From Bacillota bacterium (GTDB taxonomy: Bacteria; Bacillota; Bacilli; Alicyclobacillales; SLC66): a stretch of 64,000 bases of DNA. The notes beneath the pieces are model-generated. The model was not told where the DNA came from. It ran no database searches and saw nothing but the letters and a program-made list of their open reading frames with translations. Numbering within the stretch: the stretch's first letter is position 1; the number at the start of each line of letters is the position of its first letter. Positions 9,255 through 18,310 of the stretch are shown here, in pieces. The stretch spans positions 1 to 64,000 of the forward strand of contig JAPNUP010000010.1 in NCBI GenBank assembly GCA_026627345.1. The letters are read 5' to 3'. A program made the translations under genes and the position numbers.

Positions 9255-9776
9255 TTACTTGATGCGTACAAATGCTTCTCTTTCGATGTACGCATCGAGA
9301 TCATCATCGTGCCTGAGGTCGCGAATGGTATGCCGCTGACTGCGGTATAAGGAAATCAGTTCCCATTTTTGCTCGATCACCTCAGGGGCGAGCTTCTTGT
9401 CCCCACGGGAGAACATATATAAGTGATCCTGTACCAAGGCGTCTACAATGCGCGCGATCGCGCGGTGTTGCGGATGTCCATATTCGCCTTTGAAACCATG
9501 CGTGACCACACGTTTATAGGTTGCTTTGGCCAGTTCTTGCGCAAGGCTCTCCTTGAGACCTTCACGGTCAAAGTGCGTGGAGTACGTGTCGCGAAAGGAC
9601 CAGATCTCACACTCCGCCCCGACTGTATCCATCACCGTCAAAAATTCATTAGCGCGCCGCTCGCGATTACCATTCGTGACACAAATCACTTTCCAGTCCT
9701 CTTGTTGAAGCAAGTGCGCCCCGCCGAAGATCACCTCATCGTCAGGATGAGCGACGATCATCAGTTTATTTGCCAT
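9255..9776 (-). CDS. PIG-L/LmbE family deacetylase
   Basis: 173-residue member of the LmbE-like N-acetylglucosaminyl deacetylase family. The zinc-binding AHPDDE motif lies at residues 9-14 and a later HPQH supplies a third ligand. These zinc enzymes remove acetyl groups from GlcNAc-type substrates, for example in bacillithiol synthesis (BshB) or glycan processing. It is about 50 residues shorter than typical BshB proteins and its N-terminus lacks the BshB1 GAHADD pattern, so BshB is only one possibility. A GGGGG run precedes the ATG. It converges with the histidine kinase gene with 13 bases between them and no obvious terminator. Confidence 0.85.
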   Translation of the reverse strand: MANKLMIVAHPDDEVIFGGAHLLQQEDWKVICVTNGNRERRANEFLTVMDTVGAECEIWSFRDTYSTHFDREGLKESLAQELAKATYKRVVTHGFKGEYGHPQHRAIARIVDALVQDHLYMFSRGDKKLAPEVIEQKWELISLYRSQRHTIRDLRHDDDLDAYIEREAFVRIK

Positions 9777-9908
9777 TTCAATCCCCCCAGTTACTAGCCA
9801 TATGCGAGGGTGTTGACTAACGACAAAGGGCCAGCAGCCCAGTCAAGCTGTCGGGTCTGATCATAGTGTGAAAGACGTGGCCACTTGGCGCAAAAGGGAG
9901 TGGCAGGT

Positions 9909-11069
9909 ATGAAGGTGTTGATGATCGTCACCAGTCCTGAACTCGGCGGCACAGAGACACATGTGCTCTATCTGGCGCGAGAGTTGATGCGTCGTGGCGT
10001 CCAAGTGGGCGTTGCGACCGCTGGCGGGCCATTTGCGCCTTATTTTGCAGATGCGAACCTGGCGGTGCACGCAGTGTCTTGCCTAGAGAAAGACCGGATG
10101 GAGAAGTCGGCGTCTAAAATTGAGACCTTAGTGCAGGCATATGGATACGACATCGTGCATGTGCACGATAGCGAGTCATTGGCACTACTCCCTTTGCTCA
10201 AACAGCGTATGCCTACACTCGGCCTTGTGATGACCGTTCACGGCAAGTATGTTTCTGCGTCTGCAGTAAAGCGCTCTCATGCCGTGGCAGACCGCATTTT
10301 AGCTGTATCACCGGCACTTTTAAACTGGGTCCATGAGATAGGGGCGGCACCTGGCAAAGCACTGTGGGTGCCAAACGGAATTGACACGGAAACATTTTCC
10401 CCTGTGGCGCGATCGAAACCTTTTCGGCGGGCGATCCATGTGCCAGAAAGTGGTCTTGTCGGCTTATACGTGGGTCGCTTTCAATCCGACAAAATCGCGA
10501 TTGCGCAAACCTGCATCGAAGCCGCGGAGCGTGTGGCGAAGCGTCGTTTGGCGTTTACCATGCTACTCATCGGTTTTGGCGACTATAGACGGCGTTTGCA
10601 GAGAAAGGCGCGACAGGCTAATGAACGCTTGCGTAGAGAGGCAATCATTGTTCGGGAAGCCACGCTCAATATCGCCCCTTTTTACCAAGCGTCGAGTTTT
10701 GTCATCGGCACGGGACGTGTGGCGCTAGAAGCGATGGCGTGCGCCAAGCCAGTGATTGCGACAGGCTATGCCGGCTATGACGGCATCGTGACGGAGTCTG
10801 AACTACCAAGGCTGTTGGCAGGTAACTTTGGCGATCACGGAGCCAAAGCACATCTCCACGCATCACGTCTAGCCACAGATATGCAAACCTTGTTGCACAG
10901 TCCGATCTACCGGCGTTCACTTGGCGCGATTGGCCGTCGTGTCGTGGTCGAGCAATTTTCGATCGAACGCTCGGCAACGCTCACATTGGCAGCGTATCGC
11001 GAGGTTGTGACACAAAAGAGCGATCTGTTGGTGCGACAAGAAAAAGAAGGGGGAGAGGATGGTGATTAG
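9909..11069 (+). CDS. Glycosyltransferase family 4 protein
   Basis: 386-residue GT-B fold glycosyltransferase. The N-terminal half has TSPELGGTETHVLYLARELM, the acceptor-side signature; the C-terminal half has VPNGIDTETF, the YVGRF hinge segment and the retaining-GT E-x7-E-like region AALEAMACAKPVIATGYAGY read here as VALEAMACAKPV. It would transfer a sugar from a nucleotide donor to a surface glycan or lipid. The ATG at 9909 follows AAGGGAGTGGCAGG. It overlaps the HipA-like kinase gene by 11 bases, so the two are co-translated. Confidence 0.9.
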   Translation: MKVLMIVTSPELGGTETHVLYLARELMRRGVQVGVATAGGPFAPYFADANLAVHAVSCLEKDRMEKSASKIETLVQAYGYDIVHVHDSESLALLPLLKQRMPTLGLVMTVHGKYVSASAVKRSHAVADRILAVSPALLNWVHEIGAAPGKALWVPNGIDTETFSPVARSKPFRRAIHVPESGLVGLYVGRFQSDKIAIAQTCIEAAERVAKRRLAFTMLLIGFGDYRRRLQRKARQANERLRREAIIVREATLNIAPFYQASSFVIGTGRVALEAMACAKPVIATGYAGYDGIVTESELPRLLAGNFGDHGAKAHLHASRLATDMQTLLHSPIYRRSLGAIGRRVVVEQFSIERSATLTLAAYREVVTQKSDLLVRQEKEGGEDGD

Positions 11070-11829
11070 TTCGTCTCGCTGGCGTGTGGTGAAATCGTAT
11101 AAAGGTGGCTTCGTATCCGTTTATTTGGTGAAGCGCGAAGTCGCTGGCGAGACGCAAACAGGTTATTTCAAGTATGCGTCTCCTGCTACACAAGAAAAAC
11201 ACTTGGGCCCGCTAATTGCCAATGAACTTTTGGGATACAGATTCGGTTGTTTACTTGATCTGCCGATGGCACAGACAGAAATCGCGACGGTCCGTGGGCG
11301 TCTGGGTGTGGTCTCGGTTCAAGGGGAAGGGAATGGACTGCGCACGTGGGCGGATGTAGCAAAAGACGTGCGCAAAGAAATAGAGCGGCGGCTCGTGGAG
11401 CCGGAGCGGCTGCTAAAGACGTTTGTGTTCGACACATGGATCTGCAACATTGACCGCAGTGGCAAGAATATTATTGTCTATGAGAAAGACAATGGCGTTC
11501 TCGATTACTACTTGATCGATCATGAGTTAGCCCTGCTTGGGGCCTTGCGGTTTGAAAACAAGACTTATGATGCTCATCACTGGGACAACATCAGACGGTA
11601 CACGCGCGGCTATCATCCGGCGCTTCTACCCTACGCGACAGATTATCAGCGGCTGCAGCCATTCGTCGAGGAGATCCAAAGTCTGGATGTATCGACGATA
11701 CGCGCTGTCCTCGATGATTGTCCCACTCAAGTTTGGACCCGTAAGGATCGCGTGCTGGTTGAAAAGCTGCTCGTACGCAGGCAGCGAAAACTAGGGAAGA
11801 TCGTCAAACGCTGCGTGGAGGAGAGATGA
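11059..11829 (+). CDS. HipA-like kinase-fold protein (HipA_2 type)
   Basis: 256 residues. The middle holds FDTWICNIDRSGKNI, the catalytic-loop pattern of HipA-like kinases (D-x-W-x-x-N-x-D-R), and about 30 residues later YLIDHELAL, the metal-binding aspartate. The N-terminal part (KGGFVSVYLVK, then GYFKYASP) looks like a shortened ATP-binding lobe. There is no HipB-type antitoxin next to it; its partner is the glycosyltransferase it overlaps by 11 bases, so a toxin-antitoxin role is unlikely. The ATG at 11059 follows GGGGGAGAGG. The substrate is unknown. Confidence 0.75.
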   Translation: MVISSSRWRVVKSYKGGFVSVYLVKREVAGETQTGYFKYASPATQEKHLGPLIANELLGYRFGCLLDLPMAQTEIATVRGRLGVVSVQGEGNGLRTWADVAKDVRKEIERRLVEPERLLKTFVFDTWICNIDRSGKNIIVYEKDNGVLDYYLIDHELALLGALRFENKTYDAHHWDNIRRYTRGYHPALLPYATDYQRLQPFVEEIQSLDVSTIRAVLDDCPTQVWTRKDRVLVEKLLVRRQRKLGKIVKRCVEER

Positions 11830-11866
11830 CGGCGCGCCGATGATCAGCATTGGGCGCGCGTCACGG

Positions 11867-12457
11867 TCAAATGGCAGGCGTGGAGGCGTTTGTGCCGTCG
11901 ACGACCACTTCCAACGCGCCGGTCAATGGATCGATTACGAGACCATGGACTGGAATGCCTGTGCCTGAGAGAAAAGGGTGCTCGCGGACAAGGGAGACGG
12001 TACTGCGAACGCTGTCGTAGAGGTTGTCAAAGCGTTCGAGAAACCGTCCGATATCGACACCTGCATGTTCCACTGTGCGAATGGTGTCTGCCGGCACTCC
12101 ATTGTCCATCATGGCTTTGACAAACACGTCTTTATCTACTTTGCGCATGCCGCAGTCGTGATGTCCCACAATCATGATTTCACGCGCCTGTAGCATGTGA
12201 ACGGCAATGAGGATAGAGTGCATCGCAGAACCGAACGGGTGGCGCACTTGCGCCCCTGCAACCTTGACGATTTTGGCGTCTCCTTGTGTAATACCCATGG
12301 CATCTTCGAGTAAGCCCACTAAACGCGTATCCATGCATGTCACGATGACGAGACGTCTTTCAGGAATGCTATCTGTTGCGGCACCAGCGTGGGTGCCGGT
12401 GGCGAGAAAGTGACGATTCGCTTGCAGAACCTGCGGGAGATTGCTTGCCTGATCCAA
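11867..12457 (-). CDS. Beta-class carbonic anhydrase
   Basis: 196-residue zinc enzyme that interconverts CO2 and bicarbonate in the cytoplasm. The zinc ligands are visible in CMDTR (residue 40 region) and GHHDCGM (near residue 98), with the catalytic Asp/Arg dyad in CMDTR. It resembles the short YbcF/YtiB-like beta enzymes of Firmicutes. The start is TTG, with AAAGG 10 bases upstream. The membrane-protein gene at 12494 lies 36 bases upstream on the same strand, so they may be co-transcribed. Confidence 0.9.
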   Translation of the reverse strand: MDQASNLPQVLQANRHFLATGTHAGAATDSIPERRLVIVTCMDTRLVGLLEDAMGITQGDAKIVKVAGAQVRHPFGSAMHSILIAVHMLQAREIMIVGHHDCGMRKVDKDVFVKAMMDNGVPADTIRTVEHAGVDIGRFLERFDNLYDSVRSTVSLVREHPFLSGTGIPVHGLVIDPLTGALEVVVDGTNASTPAI

Positions 12458-12493
12458 AGGTCACACTGCCTTTCTTTGTCATAGAGGATCTGT

Positions 12494-13108
12494 TTATCGA
12501 AATTGTCGCGTGTGCCTCCTGTTGGCGACCCCTGCGGCAAACGCCAAAAGGAGGTAGACCAGTGCGGCTACAAGAGCGGGAATGCGCACAAAGTGAACGG
12601 ACGTCTTGAATTCGACTGCGACGAAAAGAGCCCCCAAAAACCATATGCTGTATAATACCGACATCTTGCGCGTGGTGCGTGAAAGCCGCAGCGACCAGTA
12701 CAGTCCGAGCAGATAGAATAGACATAAGGCAATCACCTTAAGCGTAGTCATCAGATAGTGCTGTGGGTTAGCCAGAGAGGTCAAGGAGAGATCGTAGACG
12801 AGAAAGGCAATAGCGATGACGCTGACTAAGGAGCCAAACCATGCACCTTTGACGAGTCCTTGACGTCTTTCTTCATTAGGCTCATTCACCCGTATATCCA
12901 GACGCTCAATCGTAATCATTTCGCCCGTCTCCGGATCCATCTCGACCGCGACCTGTACCCCGTCAATTCGCCACGAAAACGAATAGACACCGCCTGCGCG
13001 GGAGGCGCGAAGCAACTGTGGGCGTCCCTGCTTGCCTTTGCCTCGGATGTAACCAAGGAACAAAATGGCCTCATCAAGCGATCGCTGCTTCGCAGATTCA
13101 AAGTCCAA
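12494..13108 (-). CDS. Membrane protein of unknown function
   Basis: 204 residues. The first 85 form a soluble, charged region with a beta-rich stretch (GGVYSFSWRIDGVQVAVEMDP and an invariant-looking DPETGE turn) that resembles a small PepSY-like or YcgL-like module, but the match is weak. Four hydrophobic segments follow to the C-terminus, which ends in RRHTRQFR. The start is TTG, chosen because AGGAGG lies 7 bases upstream. I do not recognise the family. Confidence 0.7.
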   Translation of the reverse strand: MDFESAKQRSLDEAILFLGYIRGKGKQGRPQLLRASRAGGVYSFSWRIDGVQVAVEMDPETGEMITIERLDIRVNEPNEERRQGLVKGAWFGSLVSVIAIAFLVYDLSLTSLANPQHYLMTTLKVIALCLFYLLGLYWSLRLSRTTRKMSVLYSIWFLGALFVAVEFKTSVHFVRIPALVAALVYLLLAFAAGVANRRHTRQFR

Positions 13109-13284
13109 TGTCTTTCCTCCTGACTACGCGTCATCTCTTCGATCATATCACATGTTGCCACCTGAATTGCAGGGAGCAGCAACACTCTTTTACGCCGAGG
13201 ACCGGAATACCGATTGCTACAGGGAAGGCTCATAAGTGGGGCAAACGTGGTACACTGAGTGAAAAACCTCGAGGAGACGAATCT

Positions 13285-16200
13285 GTGCGCACTGTCGTAT
13301 TTTGTGATCCATCCTTTCCTATTGAAGGTAGCCTTCCTAACGAAAAACAGCTTGCAGTGCATTGGCCTAGTGCCACAGTATGCACGGCTCAGGCACTACG
13401 GGAAACCCTCCTGTGCGAAGATGTATCCTGTCTGGTCACTTTGCATGGCCCTTATTTCCCCAAGGATGCGTGGCCTGCGATTCTCGCATTTTTGCAGCGC
13501 GGTGGCGGTTGGGTGCACGTAGGCGGCGCACCGTTCAAGATCCCCGTCACAGGAGAGCCTGGGCACTGGTCACATAGTGGAGAAGAAACGGCTTATCATC
13601 AGCAACTGTACATACACGAAGCGCTGGCGGCATCCGTACAAGAAGTGGTTTCGCTGGCTGTCAACGAAGATCTTCCTATCGGCGTTGGTTGGGAGGAAGT
13701 CATGCCTGTAGCGCCCACTTATGGGTTGATTCTAACGCCTGCGCAACGACCGGATCATCCGGAGCAGATGGGTTCGGCGAGCACGATGGACACGCGCATC
13801 TATCCGCTGATTCGCGGCCTTTGTGCGCAGGGGCGTCATCGGACTTCTCCTGCGGTGCTCTTGGAGCACTACCGCGGGGCGTTCGCAGGGGGGCGCTGGG
13901 TGCTTGTCAATCAAGCGATGGACCATCGTTTCGACACGGAAACGGGTATTTTACTTCTAGCGAAAACGGCAGCGTATTGTCAGCGCGGGGTCACAGAAGT
14001 ATGGATCAAGCCTCAATACGCGACGTACCTACCAGGTGAACAGGCCAGCTTGACTTTTCAATGGGAAAAGATCGCGCGAAACGGTGATGGTTCGTGGCAG
14101 ACAGAAGATGAGCGTCAAACCTACACGTGGTCTGTCCACATGGCAGTCTCGCGCGTCGGACAAACCGTCTGGGAGCAGTCGATGCGCGTAACCGCCGAAG
14201 ACTATCTGCAGGTGCAAACCTTTCAGGTGCCAGTCGCAGTACAACCCGGGCTGTATGAGGTGACTTGTACAATCGCGGCCGGTACGCTTGACAAGCGCAC
14301 GCTGCGCCAAGGGTATTGGGGTCGCGACGAATCCTTGCTTGTGAAAGGAGATTACCTCCGTGCGGAGCGTGATTACTTCATGCGCGGGGACAAGCCTATG
14401 CCAGTGGTCGGGATGACCTATATGACGTCTGACGTGGGTAGAAAATTTCTCACCTTGCCAAACGTTCATGTGTGGCATGAAGATATGGCGCAACTTCAGG
14501 CAGCGGGGGTTAACTTGATACGCACGGGCATGTGGACGGCGTGGCGGCATCTGATGCTCGAAGACGGTCACGCTTCCGAAACGGTTTTGCGAGCGATCGA
14601 CGCTTTTATCCTCACCGCGCGCGCACATGGCCTGGAAGTCACTTTCACATTCTTTTCGTTCACGCCTGAGGCTTGGGAAGGCGCTAACCCGTACCTCGAT
14701 CCGCGCAGTGTACAGGCGCAAAAGCGTTTTATCGCGTCCATTGTGTCGCGCTTTGCCGGTGCGAAAGGCATCCATTGGGACCTGATCAACGAACCGTCAC
14801 TGTTTGATCCGAAACGTCCATTTGCGGGCCCTCGCTCGTTGGGTGATGTTCATGAGCGGGCGGCTTGGGTGAAGTGGCTGCAGGAGCGACATCCCTCGCT
14901 TTCGGCGTTGCAGCATCACTGGAATATGACGCCAGCCGAGCTACCAAGCTATGAGGCGGCTGCTTTGCCCGTTCACGAAGACATCAACTCTGATGTGGAA
15001 GACCTGAGTGTCTTGAAGCGGGGAACGCGTTGGCTGGATTACACACGTTTTACCATGGACATGCACAATCAGTGGGTGCGGGCGCTGTCTGCCGTGATAC
15101 ACGCGCTTGCCCCGCATCAACTGATTACAGTAGGACAAGATGAAGCGCTCGGACTTGGCCCGCGTCCGTCTCCGTTTTTTTACGCGTCAGCTGTCGACTA
15201 CACAACGGTGCATACCTGGTGGCTGAATGATCAACTGGTGTGGGATGGCGTGTTTGGAAAAGCACTAGATAGGCCTAATTTGATTCAAGAGACCGGCATT
15301 ATGTATCTGGAAACACCAGATAATCGCGCCAAGCGTACAGAAGAGGAACTGCGCAATATCCTCGAGCGCAAGTACGCCTATGCTTTTGCCACAGGTGGGG
15401 CAGGCGCCGTGCAGTGGATCTGGAACACGAATTACTTTATGGCGAGTGTGAATGAATCCAATATCGGAGCGCTGCGCGCTGATGGCTCGCAGAAACCAGA
15501 AGCGCAGGTCAGTTATGACTTTGGCCGCTTTATACAGGAAGTGCAAGACCTATTTCGCGAGCGGCAACGCGAAGAAGTGGCGATCGTGTTTCCGTATTCG
15601 AACGATTTTTCTAATCGCCGGTTCGCAGTCGACGCGACCGCACGTGCGGTGCGCGTCTTGTCATACGACCAGAAAACGCCCGTACGCGGACTGAGTGAGT
15701 ATCACTTGGAAGAGGCGCTGACAGAACAGATGCGACCAAAAGTTGTGATCATACCTAGCGCACACAATTTCTCCGATGAAGCAAGACGCCAACTGCTTGC
15801 CTACGTAGAAGACGGAGGCACGCTGCTGTGGACGGGTCCGCTGGCGCAGGACGCTTATTGGCGCGAATCTGATGCGGGGACGGCTTTTTTCGGGCCGGTT
15901 CGTTTGGCCAATGTGGCGCGAGAGGAGTCGCTTGTCGTCGGCGGTGTTCCCTATGCGGTATCATTTGGGGCGCGGCGCATCGCCCAAGTGAACAAGGAAA
16001 TGCTGGACGCATCTGATGAAAGTGGTATCACACATCTCCACGAACGAGGCATAGGGAAGGGGCGGCTGTACTGGTGCCCTTTGCCGATCGAGTTGGCTGA
16101 GCAAACAGCGGTATCGGCAGCGGTCTATGCCTACGTGATGAGGCAGGTAGGGGTCACACCATGGATACAGTGGTGCAAAGGGCAGGAGCATCGCGGCGTT

Positions 16201-16407
16201 TACGGGGGGAAGTTGCCTTTTGCCCACGGTGCGCTGTATGTGTTCGTCTCTGAGCAATCGGCGCCCGTCGACGTGGAGATCAAAGATACTGTCACTGGTC
16301 GGCAGTATGCTTTTACGCTTGCATCCCAGCGCTCTGTACTGTTTGCAGTGCAAGAAGACGGGAAGGTGCTCGCATCCTACAGGCAGGTGCCGATCACTGT
16401 CTCTTGA
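13285..16407 (+). CDS. Large clan GH-A glycoside hydrolase (GH42/beta-galactosidase-like)
   Basis: 1040 residues without signal peptide. An N-terminal region of about 370 residues contains a beta-rich, GATase-like part; a TIM-barrel follows, with the likely acid/base glutamate in WDLINEPS (about residue 503) and the likely nucleophile in LIQETG (about residue 669). The C-terminal 300 residues contain another Rossmann-like segment (KVVIIPSAHNFSDEARRQLL) similar to beta-galactosidase trimerisation domains. The spacing of the two glutamates fits clan GH-A. The GTG at 13285 follows GAGGAGA by 7 bases; the open frame upstream to 13018 runs antisense through the neighbouring gene. Substrate is not evident; plant or exopolysaccharide oligomers are possible. 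Confidence 0.8.
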   Translation: MRTVVFCDPSFPIEGSLPNEKQLAVHWPSATVCTAQALRETLLCEDVSCLVTLHGPYFPKDAWPAILAFLQRGGGWVHVGGAPFKIPVTGEPGHWSHSGEETAYHQQLYIHEALAASVQEVVSLAVNEDLPIGVGWEEVMPVAPTYGLILTPAQRPDHPEQMGSASTMDTRIYPLIRGLCAQGRHRTSPAVLLEHYRGAFAGGRWVLVNQAMDHRFDTETGILLLAKTAAYCQRGVTEVWIKPQYATYLPGEQASLTFQWEKIARNGDGSWQTEDERQTYTWSVHMAVSRVGQTVWEQSMRVTAEDYLQVQTFQVPVAVQPGLYEVTCTIAAGTLDKRTLRQGYWGRDESLLVKGDYLRAERDYFMRGDKPMPVVGMTYMTSDVGRKFLTLPNVHVWHEDMAQLQAAGVNLIRTGMWTAWRHLMLEDGHASETVLRAIDAFILTARAHGLEVTFTFFSFTPEAWEGANPYLDPRSVQAQKRFIASIVSRFAGAKGIHWDLINEPSLFDPKRPFAGPRSLGDVHERAAWVKWLQERHPSLSALQHHWNMTPAELPSYEAAALPVHEDINSDVEDLSVLKRGTRWLDYTRFTMDMHNQWVRALSAVIHALAPHQLITVGQDEALGLGPRPSPFFYASAVDYTTVHTWWLNDQLVWDGVFGKALDRPNLIQETGIMYLETPDNRAKRTEEELRNILERKYAYAFATGGAGAVQWIWNTNYFMASVNESNIGALRADGSQKPEAQVSYDFGRFIQEVQDLFRERQREEVAIVFPYSNDFSNRRFAVDATARAVRVLSYDQKTPVRGLSEYHLEEALTEQMRPKVVIIPSAHNFSDEARRQLLAYVEDGGTLLWTGPLAQDAYWRESDAGTAFFGPVRLANVAREESLVVGGVPYAVSFGARRIAQVNKEMLDASDESGITHLHERGIGKGRLYWCPLPIELAEQTAVSAAVYAYVMRQVGVTPWIQWCKGQEHRGVYGGKLPFAHGALYVFVSEQSAPVDVEIKDTVTGRQYAFTLASQRSVLFAVQEDGKVLASYRQVPITVS

Positions 16408-16420
16408 TCGCTGTATCGCG

Positions 16421-16463
16421 CCAAGAAGCCCTGTCACGAAGATTCTGTGACAGGGCTTCTTGG
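16421..16463. terminator. Bidirectional terminator-like inverted repeat
   Basis: A perfect 17-bp inverted repeat, CCAAGAAGCCCTGTCAC and its complement, flanks a 9-base loop between two convergent genes. It lacks a clear T-run on either side but its position fits a shared transcription end. Confidence 0.65.
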
Positions 16464-16471
16464 CTCCTCGC

Positions 16472-18118
16472 TTACTCCTTGCCAGTCAGTCGCTGAAAAC
16501 GCGCTTTGGCAAACTCGCTGGCGTCTGGGGAGTCGAAACTTCGCACCGCCTCAACGGCAACGGGAATCGCTACAACCGCAGGCCCTGCGTCGGACGTTGT
16601 AGCTGGGGCAAACGCCGAGGTCACTTGACGTGAGAAGTCGGCGACGTTTTGCACAAGACGCGTGTTTTCATCCTTGACCTTGGTGTATTGGGCCAGTAAT
16701 TCATTGTTGCGCACCATCGCATCCCAAACTTCCTTAAACAAGGTCGCTGTCTGCCGCTCGCTTTCCGAACGAAAGTGTCCGTACTCCTCAACAATTTTGC
16801 GATGCTTGTCTTGCAAGATCTGCAACTCGTTGCGCGTGCTCTCATACGTCTCGCGCAGTTGGGTCAGAGCGATATCGTGTGCCCGTTTGGTTACTTCGGC
16901 TTCCTGCTCAAGCTCCTGCAAACGCAGGGTGAGCGCCGCCCGTTCGCCGGTATCTTTCGCGCGACTCGCTGTGTACTCTTCCATCACTTGGGTGTATTCA
17001 TCGCGTGCATCTTGAAGCTTGTGCCGCAGTCCTTCCACGGTGATACTTTGCTCAGCGTAACGTTCGCGCAGTTCCTCGAGTGAGGTGACCAACTGTCGTG
17101 TACCCAACTGCGCCTCTTGCAAGCGTTTGTCGGCGTGATGCTCAACTTGTGCCGCACTGGCGGCCAGCGCGCCTCGTTCGGTGGCAAACTCCTGTTGCAA
17201 GAGTGCGATCTGCTTGAGGTGCTCTTCTCGGCTTGAAAACAGCTCATCTTGCAGGCGTTTGATCTCCTCTTGATCGAGCGCGAACCGTTCAGCCCATTCT
17301 TCATGCTCGCTTTGGTGACGGCTCGCAAGGCGAACAAGCTCTGCGCGAAGTGCAGAGGTCTCTGCATGCGCGGTTTCGACTTCTTCTTTGTAACCAACCA
17401 CGCGTTCGTTGTACTTGATCTGAGCACTAGAAAGGGCAGCTTGCAGCGCCTGTGTTTCGGCTTCTGCTTGTCGTTGCAACGTCTCGTACGACTCAAGGCT
17501 CGTTTCATAGCGGTCTGTCATCTCTGTCAAACGCGTGAAAAGGTCTTGTATCTTGCATGCAGAGTCTTCACGTTCTGTAGCCAATTGCCCCTCTAGGGTG
17601 CGGCATGTATCATCAAGCGCGTACAGGCGGGCATTCAGGTCTTCCATAGTGTGTTCGCGCTCGGCAAGGCGCTCAGCCAGACTGGCGCGCTCCTGCTCAA
17701 GGATGCCGCTATTGCGATTGGCCACATCGAGCGCTGACCGCAGTTCCTGAAGGTTCAAGTCGTTCTTCTTGTTCGCGTCGACAAGCGCTAGGACATTCTC
17801 CAGCAACTGATCGGTTGCATGACCGCCGTGCTCTTCGGGTACACTTGACTCGGCGAACACTGCGCGTTCAGGCATCGCCGGCCGCCGGGTCGCACGCATC
17901 GCCAATTGCCGGGAATGAGCCAGCTCCGATTTACACGCTTTGGCGAGTTTCGTCTGCCAACGCCAGTAACTGGCGAACGGGCTGTGTGCCCCTTCTAGGT
18001 CCAAAGAAAACTGTAGACATGCCTCCTTGACAGTGCCTCCGCGAGATACGCGCTGCAGGATCAGACTCTTTAAAAGGCGGTCTTCTTCGCTCGACCAACC
18101 TGCTAATAAACGCAACAT
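16472..18118 (-). CDS. RsfA-like (Myb/SANT-type N-terminus) long coiled-coil protein
   Basis: 548 residues. Residues 1-60 (AGWSSEEDRLLKSLILQRV, RGGTVKEACLQFSLDL, SYWRWQ) match the Myb/SANT-like N-terminal domain of RsfA-type prespore regulators. From about residue 100 to 500 the chain is a nearly continuous coiled coil rich in Glu, Leu, Gln and Arg. RsfA itself is under 300 residues, so this has an unusually long coiled coil. The ATG at 18118 is chosen because AAGGAG lies 9 bases upstream. A sporulation role is inference from the N-terminal similarity. Confidence 0.7.
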   Translation of the reverse strand: MLRLLAGWSSEEDRLLKSLILQRVSRGGTVKEACLQFSLDLEGAHSPFASYWRWQTKLAKACKSELAHSRQLAMRATRRPAMPERAVFAESSVPEEHGGHATDQLLENVLALVDANKKNDLNLQELRSALDVANRNSGILEQERASLAERLAEREHTMEDLNARLYALDDTCRTLEGQLATEREDSACKIQDLFTRLTEMTDRYETSLESYETLQRQAEAETQALQAALSSAQIKYNERVVGYKEEVETAHAETSALRAELVRLASRHQSEHEEWAERFALDQEEIKRLQDELFSSREEHLKQIALLQQEFATERGALAASAAQVEHHADKRLQEAQLGTRQLVTSLEELRERYAEQSITVEGLRHKLQDARDEYTQVMEEYTASRAKDTGERAALTLRLQELEQEAEVTKRAHDIALTQLRETYESTRNELQILQDKHRKIVEEYGHFRSESERQTATLFKEVWDAMVRNNELLAQYTKVKDENTRLVQNVADFSRQVTSAFAPATTSDAGPAVVAIPVAVEAVRSFDSPDASEFAKARFQRLTGKE

Positions 18119-18310
18119 GTATAGACGCTCCTTATAAATGCGTATGCCTGTACAGTACCATATTTTCGACAAGTTTCAAGCCGCGGGGACATGTTTCGCT
18201 ACGATTGACGATGCGCACCCTGCGGTCTTATTTTATTGTAAACACCTACGCGATGCTGATTCGTGTTATGATACAGGTAAGCGATAGAGAGAACAGGATG
18301 AGCGTGAGTA

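Noticed and set aside
11059-11829. HipA toxin of a toxin-antitoxin system
   Set aside because: No HipB-type gene is next to it and the protein is short and of the HipA_2 type, coupled to a glycosyltransferase.
11827-11862. Bidirectional terminator after the HipA-like gene
   Set aside because: GC-rich arms pair only with a bulge and there is no T-run, so it is too weak to list as a feature.
13018-13284. Extended N-terminus of the large glycoside hydrolase
   Set aside because: This part of the frame runs antisense through the neighbouring minus-strand gene, and a GTG with a strong ribosome binding site at 13285 is a better start.
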